A stretch of DNA of 64,000 nucleotides from Ferrithrix thermotolerans DSM 19514 (GCA_945906305.1 CAMDQT010000010.1:40829-104828), one strand, 5' to 3'; numbered from the stretch's first letter, positions 34,432 to 44,242 are shown. Notes: generated by a model not told the origin, from the letters alone. Made by a program: numbers and translations.

Positions 34432-35568
34432 ATGAATCAAGCGCTACGACCATTTCGTATCGAGGTGGCCGAGGAGGTCTTGGAGGACTTGCGGGCCCGA
34501 CTGGCGCGTACCCGCTGGCCCGAAGCGGAGTTGGTGCAGGACTGGAGCCAGGGCGCCCCGTTGGCCTGGATCCAGGACATGTGTCGCTACTGGGCGGACA
34601 CCTACGACTGGCGGGCGCGCGAGGCCGCACTGAACCGTTTCCCGCAGTTCATGACCGCCATCGATGGCCTCGACGTGCACTTCATTCACGCCCGCTCGCC
34701 TCATGAGTCGGCCATGCCGCTGATCATGACCCACGGCTGGCCCGGTTCGATCGTGGAGTTCCACAAGGTCATCGAGCCGCTGGTCGACCCCACCCGTTTC
34801 GGCGGGGATGCCGCCGACGCCTTCCATGTGGTGTGCCCCTCCTTGCCTGGTTACGGATTCTCCGCCAAGCCAACCACCACCGGGTGGGGCGTGGACAAGA
34901 TTGCGGAGGCGTGGACTGAGCTGATGGCCCGGCTCGACTACCCGCGTTACGCCGCTCAGGGGGGGGACTGGGGTTCGGCGGTCACCAGTGCCATCGGCGG
35001 TCTCGATCCCGATCACTGCCTCGGCATCCATGTCACGCTGGCGATGGGCTCGCGGCCCCGCATCGAGGGCGAGCCGACTGCGGCCGAGCAGCGAGCGATC
35101 GACGGGCAGAAGTACTACAAGAACTGGGACTCCGGGTATTCCAAGGAGCAGTCAACCCGGCCTCAGACCCTCGGGTACGGCCTGACCGATTCGCCCTCGG
35201 GCCAGGCGGCATGGATTCTGGAGAAGTTCTGGGCTTGGACGGACTGCGACGGCCACCCGGAGAACGTGCTGGACCGCGACGAACTGCTCGACAACGTCAT
35301 GCTGTACTGGCTGACCGCCTCGGCGACGTCGTCGGCTCGTCTGTACTGGGAGAGCTTTCGCGGCGGCAAGAACCACACCGTGAGTGTTCCCACCGGGGTG
35401 ACGGTGTTCCCCAAGGAGATCGTGGCCCCGGTTCGCCACTGGATGGAGCCACGCTTCCCCAACATCACGTACTGGAATGAACAGACCAAGGGTGGTCACT
35501 TCGCCGCCTTCGAGCAGCCTGAGCTGTTCGTGCATGACGTGCGGGCCTTCTTCCGCACCCTGCGCTGA
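34432..35568 (+). CDS. Epoxide hydrolase (EHN-domain alpha/beta hydrolase)
   Basis: 378 residues from ATG 34432. The N-terminal EHN domain has RIEVAEEVLEDLRARLARTR and WRAREAALNRFPQFMTAIDG. The hydrolase core has LIMTHGWPGSIVEF near 98 (HGWPGS oxyanion turn), SLPGYGFSAKP near 140, the nucleophile Asp in QGGDWGSAVTSAIGG near 180 and the catalytic His in KGGHFAAFEQPELF near 350. Tyr residues for epoxide activation are expected in the cap (residues 210-300). The fold is that of the juvenile-hormone/microsomal epoxide-hydrolase group, which opens epoxides to vicinal diols. It is followed after 11 bp by the phosphoesterase gene. Confidence 0.92.
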   Translation: MNQALRPFRIEVAEEVLEDLRARLARTRWPEAELVQDWSQGAPLAWIQDMCRYWADTYDWRAREAALNRFPQFMTAIDGLDVHFIHARSPHESAMPLIMTHGWPGSIVEFHKVIEPLVDPTRFGGDAADAFHVVCPSLPGYGFSAKPTTTGWGVDKIAEAWTELMARLDYPRYAAQGGDWGSAVTSAIGGLDPDHCLGIHVTLAMGSRPRIEGEPTAAEQRAIDGQKYYKNWDSGYSKEQSTRPQTLGYGLTDSPSGQAAWILEKFWAWTDCDGHPENVLDRDELLDNVMLYWLTASATSSARLYWESFRGGKNHTVSVPTGVTVFPKEIVAPVRHWMEPRFPNITYWNEQTKGGHFAAFEQPELFVHDVRAFFRTLR

Positions 35569-35579
35569 GCCGCCGCACG

Positions 35580-36335
35580 ATGTCGCGCCGACCACTGCGA
35601 TTGCTGCACACCTCCGACGTCCATCTCGGCTCGCACGGCTACCACGGCGCGGCCACCCATCATCGCCACTGCGTGTGTCCGTTGCTGGCCATCGATGCCC
35701 TGGCCCGGGAACACAACGTCGACGCCGTGCTGGTCATGGGTGACCTGTTCGATCACGCCCGTGTCGACGAAACCCTGGTCACCAGGGCATTTGGCGTACT
35801 CGATCGATTTCCGGGCGTCACGGTGTTAATGGTTGGCAACCACGACGTGCACGATGACACCTCGCTCTACCGCCGTTTCGGCCACGTGGTGAGCGCCTCC
35901 GACAGCGTGTTCTTCGAGGAGCTGCACGGCAGCACGAGTGAGTTGTTAGAGGGCCAACTGGTGCTGTGGGGCAAGGCCATGGACGAACATTCGGCCCGCT
36001 ACCGGCCGCTGCACGGGGTGCCTGCCCACCCCGGTGACGACGTCTGGTATGTGGTGTTGGGCCACGGTTTGCACATCGGGGATGACTCCGTGGATGGTGC
36101 GGGCCGCTCATCGCTGATCACCGCGGCCGACATTGCTGGCACGGCGGCGGACTATGTGGCCCTAGGCCACCACCACGTGCTGACCGATGTCAGCGCCGGT
36201 GGGGTGACGGCGTTCTACTCCGGTGCTCCCACCGGCTACCCCGGTGGTCAGGCATTGGTGGTGGACCTTGATCCCGAACACGGCGTGCGCACCACGGCGG
36301 TGCCGGTTCTGGTGTCCGAAGCCTGTTGCTGCTGA
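35580..36335 (+). CDS. Calcineurin-like phosphoesterase, SbcD/Mre11-like, short
   Basis: 251 residues. The metallophosphoesterase motifs are LLHTSDVHLGSHGYHG near residue 8 (DxH), AVLVMGDLFDHARVDE near 50 (GDxxD), VLMVGNHDVHDD near 82 (GNHD), VVLGHGLHIGD near 157 and ALGHHHVLTDVS near 198 (GHxH). These coordinate two metals in SbcD/Mre11-type nucleases. It lacks the C-terminal capping and DNA-contact domain of complete SbcD (about 400 residues), and no SbcC ATPase gene is near. Tight spacing to the epoxide hydrolase suggests co-transcription, possibly without functional link. The C-terminus ends in three cysteines. Confidence 0.85.
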   Translation: MSRRPLRLLHTSDVHLGSHGYHGAATHHRHCVCPLLAIDALAREHNVDAVLVMGDLFDHARVDETLVTRAFGVLDRFPGVTVLMVGNHDVHDDTSLYRRFGHVVSASDSVFFEELHGSTSELLEGQLVLWGKAMDEHSARYRPLHGVPAHPGDDVWYVVLGHGLHIGDDSVDGAGRSSLITAADIAGTAADYVALGHHHVLTDVSAGGVTAFYSGAPTGYPGGQALVVDLDPEHGVRTTAVPVLVSEACCC

Positions 36336-36381
36336 GATGTGGGCCTAGCGGACGCGGCCCCGCCGGTGGCGAGCGTGAGGC

Positions 36382-37665
36382 TCAGCAGGCGTACTGATCT
36401 GCTCGGCCGGTCGCCTCGCTGACAGCCTTGCCCCGCACCAGGTCGGCTCGTTGCCATTCGGCTACCGCCGCTGCCGCCCAGGCCTGCGTGAGTTCGTCGC
36501 CGCGGGCCGCGGCCTGTGCTGCGGACAACCAGACAGCACCCTTCACATGGATGCCCCACGCATGGGGTGGCACTCGGTAGCCGTAGGCCCGGCTGAGCCC
36601 GTCGCCCTCGGCGTAGTCCCCGACATAGGACATCCAGGTGGGACGGGTGCGCACCTCGATGGCGAGGGCATCGCACAGCCCGGCGATGTAGTTGCCCTCA
36701 TCCCAGTCGGGAATGGACCCTTCTTTGACCGCCGGCCCGCTCGGTAGGCTCAGCTTGCCGTCGCGCTCGATGAACAGCACCTCGCCACCATCGGGCTGCA
36801 GCCGTTCCAGAAGCGCCGTGGTCGAGGTGATCGGCCGCGGCGAGGAGAACCCCAGCACGTGCTGGCCTTGCGCGCCGAGGGCCTGGCGTACCTCGTCGTT
36901 GAAGGGGTACCAGCCCGTGGCGGGCGGCTGGCTGGCGGCACACCACTTTGTGAACAGCCCGGTGCGATGGTGGCTGCTGTTGTTCATGCCTGCCCGGTGC
37001 CAGGTGTGCATGTCCACAATGGCCAGATCACCCCGCTTGAGCTCGGGATCAACGAACTGGTCCTCGTCGGGCCGTTGGGCTCGCGCCGCGTTCCATACCG
37101 GAGCGTAGGGGTCGGGGGAGTGGGCGACGCGGTGCGATCCGGGTACGAACTCCAACTTGCCTGCCGCCTCATCGAAATCGCACAGCGGCACGATGGCGAA
37201 CGCCCAGCGCATTGACGAACCGATGGGCCGCCAGCGCTTGTAATCGTTGTGCGGGGGCAGCCCCGCTCCGCCGGGGGTGCGGTCGTAGTAGGCGAACATG
37301 ATGATCTTTGGATCGTCGTCGAGGGCGGCCCGCAGCGGCTCGGTCATCTCGGGGCGGGCCATGATGAAGGCCAGGTCGGGGTCGGCCATGGCGTTGCGGG
37401 CCAGCGTCCAGCGGCCGGGGGCGGGGTACTGCTTGCCCACCATGACCTGGTCGATTGGGGGATGACTGCGGGCGGCGGTCTCGAAACGGTCGAGGGTCGC
37501 CTCGTCGAACGCGTTGCGGATGATGAGAAACCCGTTGGTGTGAAACGAGGCCAGCTGCGCGCCGTCAAGGCCGGGTTGGGACGGTCGGTTCGCGCCGGGG
37601 GCGACCGTTTTGCCCGCACTGATGGCGTGGTCGATGGCGTGCGCCGGTTCCTGCAGCATGGTCAT
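36382..37665 (-). CDS. Phytanoyl-CoA dioxygenase-family Fe(II)/2-oxoglutarate enzyme
   Basis: 427 residues. The jelly-roll core starts with LASFHTNGFLIIRNAFDEAT near residue 38. Iron ligands are His and Asp in GLPPHNDYKRW near 135 and a distal His in IVDMHTWHRAGMNNSSHHRT near 218, where the following Arg is suited to bind 2-oxoglutarate. KLEFVPGSHRVAHSPDP near 168 is a typical PhyH segment. A C-terminal extension of about 110 residues beyond the core is unlike small PhyH proteins. It hydroxylates an aliphatic carbon of an unknown acyl or natural-product substrate. It faces the phosphoesterase convergently and is divergent from the MFS gene at 37792. Confidence 0.85.
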   Translation of the reverse strand: MTMLQEPAHAIDHAISAGKTVAPGANRPSQPGLDGAQLASFHTNGFLIIRNAFDEATLDRFETAARSHPPIDQVMVGKQYPAPGRWTLARNAMADPDLAFIMARPEMTEPLRAALDDDPKIIMFAYYDRTPGGAGLPPHNDYKRWRPIGSSMRWAFAIVPLCDFDEAAGKLEFVPGSHRVAHSPDPYAPVWNAARAQRPDEDQFVDPELKRGDLAIVDMHTWHRAGMNNSSHHRTGLFTKWCAASQPPATGWYPFNDEVRQALGAQGQHVLGFSSPRPITSTTALLERLQPDGGEVLFIERDGKLSLPSGPAVKEGSIPDWDEGNYIAGLCDALAIEVRTRPTWMSYVGDYAEGDGLSRAYGYRVPPHAWGIHVKGAVWLSAAQAAARGDELTQAWAAAAVAEWQRADLVRGKAVSEATGRADQYAC

Positions 37666-37791
37666 GGCGGACCTCCTCCGCTCGAGGCACCCAACCCCAC
37701 GGGTGCGACGTCTCGCTCGGTGGGCCCTACGGTAGAGGATGCGTACCCGCCGCGCTGTCGTGGCTTATTCGGGTGGTCAAACGGGGGGTCT

Positions 37792-39231
37792 GTGAGTACA
37801 GAGTCGGCCAGCGATGCGGTGGCACTGCGTCGGGCCAATCAGGCACTGATCGTGGCCGCGGCGGCCATGTTCCTGGCCAGTTTCGTGACCACGGCCTCCA
37901 ACATCGCGGTACCGGTATTGGAGACGGCCTTTCCCGATGCGTCTCTGTCGACCGTTTCGTGGGTGATCTCCGCGTTCAACGTCACCCAGGTGACCTTCAT
38001 GCTGCTCGGCGGACGGCTGGCCGATCGTTGGGGCCGGCGGCCCGTTTTCTTGGCCGGGTTGATGGTTTTCGCCTTCGGCGCCGCCCTCTCCGCGGTGGCT
38101 CCCGTCATCGGCTTGGTCATCGCCGCTCGGGTGGTTCAGGCCGTCGGGGTGGCGGTCATGCTGCCTTCTTCGTTGGCTGCGGTGCTTCCTTTGTTCCCCT
38201 CCGAGCGGCACGCCTCGGTGGTGTCCTCGTGGTCGGCGATGGGCACGTTCGGCTCGGCGCTGGCGCCCACGATGGCGGCGGGAATCCTGGCCCTGGCCAG
38301 TTGGCGGATGGTGTTCGCAGTGGTCATTCCCTTTGCCCTGTTGGCGCTGTGGGGTGGTCGGGCACGGCTGGTGGGACCGGTGCCACGTGATCGCGCCGAG
38401 CCGCGGCGACCGTTGGACCTTCTCGGTGCGGCGGCGGGGACCGTGGCGGTAGGTGGTACCTCGATGGTGGTGGTCCAGGGTCGTCATTGGGGATGGACAT
38501 CGCCCTCGATCGTGCTTCTCGCGATGTTGGTACTCGGTGCGGGGTTGCTGTTCGTACGGCGGTCTTTGCATCATCCAGAGCCGCTGTTGGACCTCGGCCT
38601 TTTGCAGGTCGCCTCTTTCCGGGTCGCAGCGCTGGCGGCCGCGCTCGTGGCCACTGCCACCGCCTCGACGTGGTTCATGTATCCCCTGTTTATGACCAGC
38701 GTCTGGGGCTTCTCGATCTTTCAGGTCGGCCTGGCCATCAGCCCCGGGGCGTTCGCCATGATCCCCATCGCCCTGGTGGCAGGCCGGGTGGCGGACCGTC
38801 ACGGATACCGCTACCTGCTGCTTGGCGGGTCGAGTGTGGCGACGTTCGGGGTGGCCTGGCTGGCCTGGCGGCTGGTGCCTGGGGCGACCTACCTGACCGG
38901 CTTCTTGCCCGGTACCTTGATGATTGGATCGGGGTCGGGAATGATGCTCGGGCCCGCCAATTCTGCTGCGCTACGCGATGTCGCGGAAGCCAAGCTCGGC
39001 GCGGCCAACGCCGCCTACAACACCATGAGGTTTCTAGGTATGGCCTTGGGGGTGGCGGTCGCGGCGGCGATCCTTGGTGACGCCGTGTCAGCGGCGCGCG
39101 TGGCGGCGTTGCACGACGCGTTGTGGGCCAGCGTGGCGATGATGGCGGCGGGGCCGTTGCTGATAGCGGTGGCCTACCCTCGGGTCCGTCCCGGCCCCGA
39201 GGCGCTCAGCTCAGACGCTCGAGTTGGGTGA
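37792..39231 (+). CDS. MFS drug-exporter-type transporter (DHA2, 14 TM)
   Basis: 479 residues from GTG 37792, with GGGGGG just upstream; a much longer in-frame reading runs into the divergent dioxygenase and was rejected. IAVPVLETAFPDASLSTVSW near 40 and LLGGRLADRWGRRPVFLAG near 72 are the motif-1 region of EmrB/QacA-type antiporters. RVVQAVGVAVMLPSSLAAVL near 112 and MGTFGSALAPTMAAGILALASW near 145 follow. The helix count (about 14) fits proton-drug antiporters. Its 3' end overlaps the convergent hrpA gene by 26 bp. Substrate unknown. Confidence 0.88.
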   Translation: MSTESASDAVALRRANQALIVAAAAMFLASFVTTASNIAVPVLETAFPDASLSTVSWVISAFNVTQVTFMLLGGRLADRWGRRPVFLAGLMVFAFGAALSAVAPVIGLVIAARVVQAVGVAVMLPSSLAAVLPLFPSERHASVVSSWSAMGTFGSALAPTMAAGILALASWRMVFAVVIPFALLALWGGRARLVGPVPRDRAEPRRPLDLLGAAAGTVAVGGTSMVVVQGRHWGWTSPSIVLLAMLVLGAGLLFVRRSLHHPEPLLDLGLLQVASFRVAALAAALVATATASTWFMYPLFMTSVWGFSIFQVGLAISPGAFAMIPIALVAGRVADRHGYRYLLLGGSSVATFGVAWLAWRLVPGATYLTGFLPGTLMIGSGSGMMLGPANSAALRDVAEAKLGAANAAYNTMRFLGMALGVAVAAAILGDAVSAARVAALHDALWASVAMMAAGPLLIAVAYPRVRPGPEALSSDARVG

Positions 39232-42200
39232 GGGCGGCGCGGACTTTGGCCTCGCTGACCGCGCCGACCGTGCCCAGGGTCTGGGCGAAGGTCGCCACCC
39301 GCAGTTCCTCGAGCAACCAGCGGACCTTGGTGGCGGCGGGAGGATGGCCTCCCTGCGGCCAGCGGGCGGCGATCCGGTCGAATTCGTGGTCGAGCAGATG
39401 GATGTGGGCCATGCGCCGGGCATCACCGTGGGGGTCCTTGGCGACCTTGTCGAGCCGTCGGTCGATGGCATCGAGGTAACGGCGGAGATCACCGAGCTTG
39501 GCGACTCCGGCCGCGCTGACGAAGCCGGGGTGAACGAGGTCCTCGAGTTGCAGGCTGAGGTCGAGGACCGCGGCGGCGGCGAGGGGGTTCATGACCTGGC
39601 TCAAGCGCAGCCGCAACGCGGCCGCGAGAATGACGAGGCGGGCGGCTTCGCCGGTGACCTTTACCGCCAGCGTCGACGCGTTGGCGCCGACCGAGCGGCG
39701 CAGTTCCTCGAAACTCGCTGCGTCCCACACGGGTCCACCGGCCCCTTCGAGGAGATGGTCGAAGGTAGCGGTGACGCAGTCCTGAGCGAAATCGACCACG
39801 CTGATGCCAATTCTTGCTGTGGCCAGCTTCAGTTCGTTGCCCAGCAGCGGGCGGAGGGCTTTGAGTGGACCGGCGGTCGTCAGGCGGAGTAAGCGGCGGG
39901 TACCGTCCCAGTGGGCTGCTTGCTGTTCCGCGGGGCTGGACATCAGCCGGAGCCCGACGGAGTCGCCCTCGTCGATCAGTGCGGGGTAACCGCGCAGCAA
40001 CGTGGCGCCGTGTTCCCGCTCGATGACGGGGCTGATCGTGCCGAACTCCCAGTTTCGCCGACCCCGTTGTTCAAGCTCGGACGATGCCCGTCGCAGCGTG
40101 GCTCGCAGACGTGGCCGTAGCGTGGTCTGCAGTACCTCGAGATCTCGGCCCTCACCCACAATCCGGCCATCGGTGTCCAGAACCCGGAAGTTCATGCGCA
40201 GATGATCGTCGAGCTGCCCAAGGTCGAACATGCCGGGCAGTATGGTTGACCCGCTCATGGCTGACAGTTGCGTCGCCAGCGACTGCACCAACTCGCCGTC
40301 CTGCGGGCCGAACTGCTTGGTGATGATGCGGGCATGATCGGGTATCGGCACGAAGTCCTTGCGCCGCGGCTTGGGGAGCTGAGCGATGAGGCTGGCCACC
40401 AATTCGAACCGCCGACCCGGCACCAGCCAGGCGAAGGGAGCCGCCTGCACCTGATTGAGCTCGGTGAGGGCGATCTCGACCGTGGTGCCATCGGCGGGGT
40501 CGCCGAGCTCGAAGCGGTAGTGCAGCGGCAGCGCGAGGCTGCCCGCCAGCCAGTGGTCAGGAAAGGCGGTGGGGTCTTGCCCGGTCTCTTCGCCCTCACC
40601 GAGCACGGCTTGCACGGTCAGGTCGAGGAGATCGGGCTGGTCACGGCGTTGGAGCTTCCACCAGCGGTCGAAGGTGTGACCCGAAAGGACCCCGGTCCCC
40701 ACTCGGGTGTCGTAGAACTCGTGCAGCAGGTCATCATCCGCGGCGAGATAGCGACGGGTCCGATCCGCCAGTTGCTTGGTCTGGTCGAGCACCTCTGCGT
40801 TGTGCTGGAGAAAGCGGTGATGGGCTGACCATTCGCCCTCCACCAGACCGTGGCGTATGAATTGTTCCCGGGCGTAGGCGGCGTCGATGCGACCAAAGTC
40901 GACCCGCCGGCCGGCGCTGAGCACGATGCCGTAGAGGCTGACGCGCTCCAGAGCCATGGTGGCGGCCCGTTCCGGTGACCACTGGGGGTTGCTGTAGTGG
41001 TAGGTGAGCAGGTGAGGGGCTAGCCGTTGCACCCATTCGGGCTGGATGCGGGCCACGCCGCGGGCCCACAGGCGGTTCGTCTCCACCAGCTCGGCGGCCA
41101 TGATCCAGTGCGGGGGCTTGCGCTGCAAGCTCGACCGGGGGGCGATGGCCAGGCGTGCTCCTCGAGCGCCGAGGAAGTCGCCCCGTTCGGGGTCGCGCTG
41201 GCCGATTTGGGACAGCAGCCCGGCGAGTAGGGCCCGGGTGATGTCGTTGTCGGCCACCTCGTCGTGGTTGGTGGCGATTGCGAGTTGATTGGTTATTTGA
41301 CGGAGCTGGGAGACGAGGTCCTGCCACTCTCGTACCCGGAGATAGTTGAGGTACTCGCTGCGGCACATCCGCCGGAAGGCACTTGTGGACAGTTCGTGCT
41401 GACGTTGCTGCAAGTAGGACCACAGGTTGAGGTGGGCTAGGAGGTCCGAGTCGGGATGGCTGAAGCGGCGGTGCTGTTCGGCCGCGGCCTGTTCTTTGCC
41501 AGTGGGCCGTTCCCGCGGATCTTGGATTGAGAGCAGGGCGGCGATGATGCAGACCTGGCGGACACAGCCGGTGCGGTCCGCTTCGAGGATCATGCGACCC
41601 AGGCGCGGGTCGATGGGCAGTCGGGCCAGACGGCGACCGAGAGGGGTCAGCCAGCGTTTGGAATGCTCGTGGTCGGGGTCGAGGGCACCGAGCTCTTCGA
41701 GCAAGGTGACGCCGTCCTTGACTGCTCGACGATCTGGTGGGTCCACGAATGGGAACGAGGCGATCTCCCCGAGCTGCAACGCGGCCATCTGCAAGATCAC
41801 CGATGCGAGGTTGGTGCGCAGGATTTCCGGTTCGGTGAACGGTGGCCGGCCGGCGAAATCGCTCTCGGCGTAGAGGCGGATGCAGATACCGGGGCCGACG
41901 CGGCCGCAGCGGCCCGCCCGCTGCTCCGCGGAGGCCTGCGACACCGCTTCGATGGGTAGGCGCTGCACCTTGGTTCGGCGGTTGTAGCGCGAGATTCGGG
42001 CCGTGCCGGTGTCCACGACGGAGCGGATGCCGGGGACGGTGAGTGATGTCTCGGCCACGTTGGTGGCAAGTACCACCCGACGAGCACGGTGTGCCGCGAA
42101 TACCCGGTGCTGCTCCGCCATGGACAGCCGGGCGTACAGCGGGAGAATCTCGGTGTCGGGCCGTTCCTGCTGGCGCAGGGCCTCGGCGGTGTCGCGGATC

Positions 42201-43012
42201 TCGCGTTCGCCGGAGAGGAATACCAAGATGTCCCCGGGCCCCTCGCGGCAGAGTTCGTCAACGGCGTCACAGATGCCCTGGATCTGATCGCGGTCCATGG
42301 CATCGGCCTCCGACCCGCCTTCGAGGGGCCGGTAACGAACCTCCACCGGGTAGGTCCGGCCGGTGACGTTGATGACCGGGGCATCGTCGAAGTGGTGGGC
42401 GAAACGCTCGGTGTCGATCGTGGCCGAGGTGATGATGATTTTCAGGTCCGGTCGCTGGTGGCGGAGCTGCGTCAGATAGCCGAGCAGGAAGTCGATGTTG
42501 AGGCTGCGCTCATGGGCCTCGTCGATGATGATGGTGTCATAGCGGCGCAGCATCGGGTCGCGCTGGACCTCCGCGAGCAAGATGCCGTCGGTCATCACCT
42601 TGACCAAGGTCTTGTCGCTGACCCGGTCGGTGAAGCGCACGGCATAGCCGACGAGTCCTCCGACCTGCGCCCCAAGTTCGGAAGCGACCCGTTCGGCCAC
42701 GGCGCGGGCGGCGAGGCGCCGCGGCTGGGTATGGCCGATGAACCCCTCGATCCCGCGGCCTGCCTCAAGACACAGCTTGGGTAGCTGGGTGCTCTTGCCC
42801 GAACCCGTCTCCCCGGCGACGATGACCACCTGGTGCTCGCTGATGGCGGCGAGCAGGTCATCGTGGCGTTCACTGACCGGTAGCTCGGGCGGGTAACGCA
42901 GCTCGGGGACCGATGCCCGGCGGCTGGCGCGGCGCGCCTCGACTCGGGCAGTGTCGCCCTGCACCTGGTGCGCATCGCGGCGGCTGGATTGCCGATCGGG
43001 GGTGCGGTTCAC
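39206..43012 (-). CDS. hrpA: ATP-dependent RNA helicase HrpA (DEAH)
   Basis: 1268 residues from GTG 43012, the full length of bacterial HrpA. The DEAH core has Walker A AGETGSGKSTQLPK near 66, TQPRRLAARAVAER near 93, Walker B DTIIIDEAHERSLNIDFLLG near 158, motif III IITSATIDTERFAHHF near 190, TNVAETSLTVPGIRSVVDTG near 315 and motif VI QASAEQRAGRCGRVGPG near 350. The HA2/OB-fold region follows, then the HrpA-specific long C-terminal region (about 650-1268, with FAWLVPGRRFELVASLIAQL). HrpA acts on stalled or colliding ribosomes and mRNA in the cytoplasm. The last 26 bp overlap the convergent MFS gene, so antisense transcription is possible. Confidence 0.95.
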   Translation of the reverse strand: MNRTPDRQSSRRDAHQVQGDTARVEARRASRRASVPELRYPPELPVSERHDDLLAAISEHQVVIVAGETGSGKSTQLPKLCLEAGRGIEGFIGHTQPRRLAARAVAERVASELGAQVGGLVGYAVRFTDRVSDKTLVKVMTDGILLAEVQRDPMLRRYDTIIIDEAHERSLNIDFLLGYLTQLRHQRPDLKIIITSATIDTERFAHHFDDAPVINVTGRTYPVEVRYRPLEGGSEADAMDRDQIQGICDAVDELCREGPGDILVFLSGEREIRDTAEALRQQERPDTEILPLYARLSMAEQHRVFAAHRARRVVLATNVAETSLTVPGIRSVVDTGTARISRYNRRTKVQRLPIEAVSQASAEQRAGRCGRVGPGICIRLYAESDFAGRPPFTEPEILRTNLASVILQMAALQLGEIASFPFVDPPDRRAVKDGVTLLEELGALDPDHEHSKRWLTPLGRRLARLPIDPRLGRMILEADRTGCVRQVCIIAALLSIQDPRERPTGKEQAAAEQHRRFSHPDSDLLAHLNLWSYLQQRQHELSTSAFRRMCRSEYLNYLRVREWQDLVSQLRQITNQLAIATNHDEVADNDITRALLAGLLSQIGQRDPERGDFLGARGARLAIAPRSSLQRKPPHWIMAAELVETNRLWARGVARIQPEWVQRLAPHLLTYHYSNPQWSPERAATMALERVSLYGIVLSAGRRVDFGRIDAAYAREQFIRHGLVEGEWSAHHRFLQHNAEVLDQTKQLADRTRRYLAADDDLLHEFYDTRVGTGVLSGHTFDRWWKLQRRDQPDLLDLTVQAVLGEGEETGQDPTAFPDHWLAGSLALPLHYRFELGDPADGTTVEIALTELNQVQAAPFAWLVPGRRFELVASLIAQLPKPRRKDFVPIPDHARIITKQFGPQDGELVQSLATQLSAMSGSTILPGMFDLGQLDDHLRMNFRVLDTDGRIVGEGRDLEVLQTTLRPRLRATLRRASSELEQRGRRNWEFGTISPVIEREHGATLLRGYPALIDEGDSVGLRLMSSPAEQQAAHWDGTRRLLRLTTAGPLKALRPLLGNELKLATARIGISVVDFAQDCVTATFDHLLEGAGGPVWDAASFEELRRSVGANASTLAVKVTGEAARLVILAAALRLRLSQVMNPLAAAAVLDLSLQLEDLVHPGFVSAAGVAKLGDLRRYLDAIDRRLDKVAKDPHGDARRMAHIHLLDHEFDRIAARWPQGGHPPAATKVRWLLEELRVATFAQTLGTVGAVSEAKVRAALTQLERLS

Positions 43013-43033
43013 CGCTGGCCGGTCGGTCTGTTG

Positions 43034-44191
43034 CTAATGCTGCTCACCGCAGAATTGGGCGATGGTACGGTGAAAGTGCTGGAGACATGGTTCGTTCCGC
43101 CCGAAGAGCAGTTCCGCCGGTGCGGCGGCGAGGCCGCGCTGGATGTAAGACGCCGCCCGCCAGTCTTCCTGCTCCACGGTGTCCATGAGGATCCGCCAGT
43201 TCTTGTCCCACAGCGCTCGTTCTGCCTCGAGACAGTCGCGGGAGGGGGCCATCAAGCGGGCACGAGCGATGGAGCGGGTGTGGTCGGTGGGGTGGGGGAA
43301 GGACGTCCACAGTTCCCAGTGGTCGTTCTGCCACACCAGCACGGTGGCGGGAAAGAGCACATACACCGGAATCGACACCGTCCGCAGGTCGATCTGATCG
43401 GGCTCGCGGTCCGCAACGACCTCGAAAGACTTGCGGGTGAGGGTCATGCGGGTGTGCACGCCCCACTGGTCGAATAGGGCCAGGTCGGGCGTCACGAAGT
43501 ACGCACCGATGGTCTTGGCGTGCAGGTAGCGAAGGTGGTAGCCCTCCAGGAACCCGTCGATGGTGAATTTCCAGTTGAAGTCGTTGTCGAATCGCTCGAT
43601 GCGTTCCTGCACGGCGTTGTGCAAGCCCCAACTTGCCAGTTCGGCGTCGAGTTCGGCGCCGAGATGGCCCGCGACGTCGATGCTGGCACCGGGGGTGAGC
43701 ACCACCCATACGATGCCGTGTCGCTCCTCGGTGGGCAGCTCGATCAGGCCCAACTCGCCGCGTTCGGTGCAGGGGAAACCTTGTTGTTGGAGCGGGATGG
43801 TGCGCAATGCGCCGTCGCGTTCGTAGGTCCAGGCGTGGTACGCGCAGCGAAACAGCCGGCGGTTGCCCTTTGGGTCCCATTCGAGCTGTGTGCCTCGGTG
43901 ACGGCAGAGGTTGACGAACGCCTTCACCGAGTGGTCGGACTGGCGCACCACCACAACCGGCGTGCCCATGATGGTGTCGGTGATGAAGTCGCCCGGATCG
44001 GGCAGTTCGCTGCCGTGGGCGACTACGAGCGGCATGACCCGCAGCAGCCGGTCGCGTTCACGCTCGGTGTACACGGGGTCGCGGTAGTGGGCGGTGGGCT
44101 GGGTCATCTCCGCCGGAGCGAGGTCCTGGGTTCCAGCCTGGTAGTGCCGAGAGAGGCGGCTGGCGACGGCGGTCTGCAACGCTCGGTCCAT
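43034..44191 (-). CDS. Rieske non-heme iron oxygenase, alpha subunit, stand-alone
   Basis: 385 residues. The Rieske [2Fe-2S] site is VNLCRHRGTQLEW near 95 (CxH) and FRCAYHAWTYERDG near 114 (CxxH). The catalytic domain has FNWKFTIDGFLEGYHLRYLH near 190, with Hx4H iron ligands after the bridging acid region; the third ligand Asp is expected near 310. It lacks a beta-subunit gene, ferredoxin or reductase nearby, as in alpha3-type oxygenases that take electrons from a separate reductase. It would hydroxylate or demethylate an unknown substrate in the cytoplasm. It is 21 bp downstream of hrpA's start on the same strand, so it precedes hrpA in transcription. Confidence 0.9.
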   Translation of the reverse strand: MDRALQTAVASRLSRHYQAGTQDLAPAEMTQPTAHYRDPVYTERERDRLLRVMPLVVAHGSELPDPGDFITDTIMGTPVVVVRQSDHSVKAFVNLCRHRGTQLEWDPKGNRRLFRCAYHAWTYERDGALRTIPLQQQGFPCTERGELGLIELPTEERHGIVWVVLTPGASIDVAGHLGAELDAELASWGLHNAVQERIERFDNDFNWKFTIDGFLEGYHLRYLHAKTIGAYFVTPDLALFDQWGVHTRMTLTRKSFEVVADREPDQIDLRTVSIPVYVLFPATVLVWQNDHWELWTSFPHPTDHTRSIARARLMAPSRDCLEAERALWDKNWRILMDTVEQEDWRAASYIQRGLAAAPAELLFGRNEPCLQHFHRTIAQFCGEQH

Positions 44192-44242
44192 GCGCCGACG
44201 ATACCCCGGTGACGCACCGAGTCGGTTGACTCGGCCCGGGTT

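Noticed and set aside
35580..36335. Complete SbcCD repair system
   Set aside because: The SbcD-like protein is truncated relative to SbcD and no SbcC gene is present.
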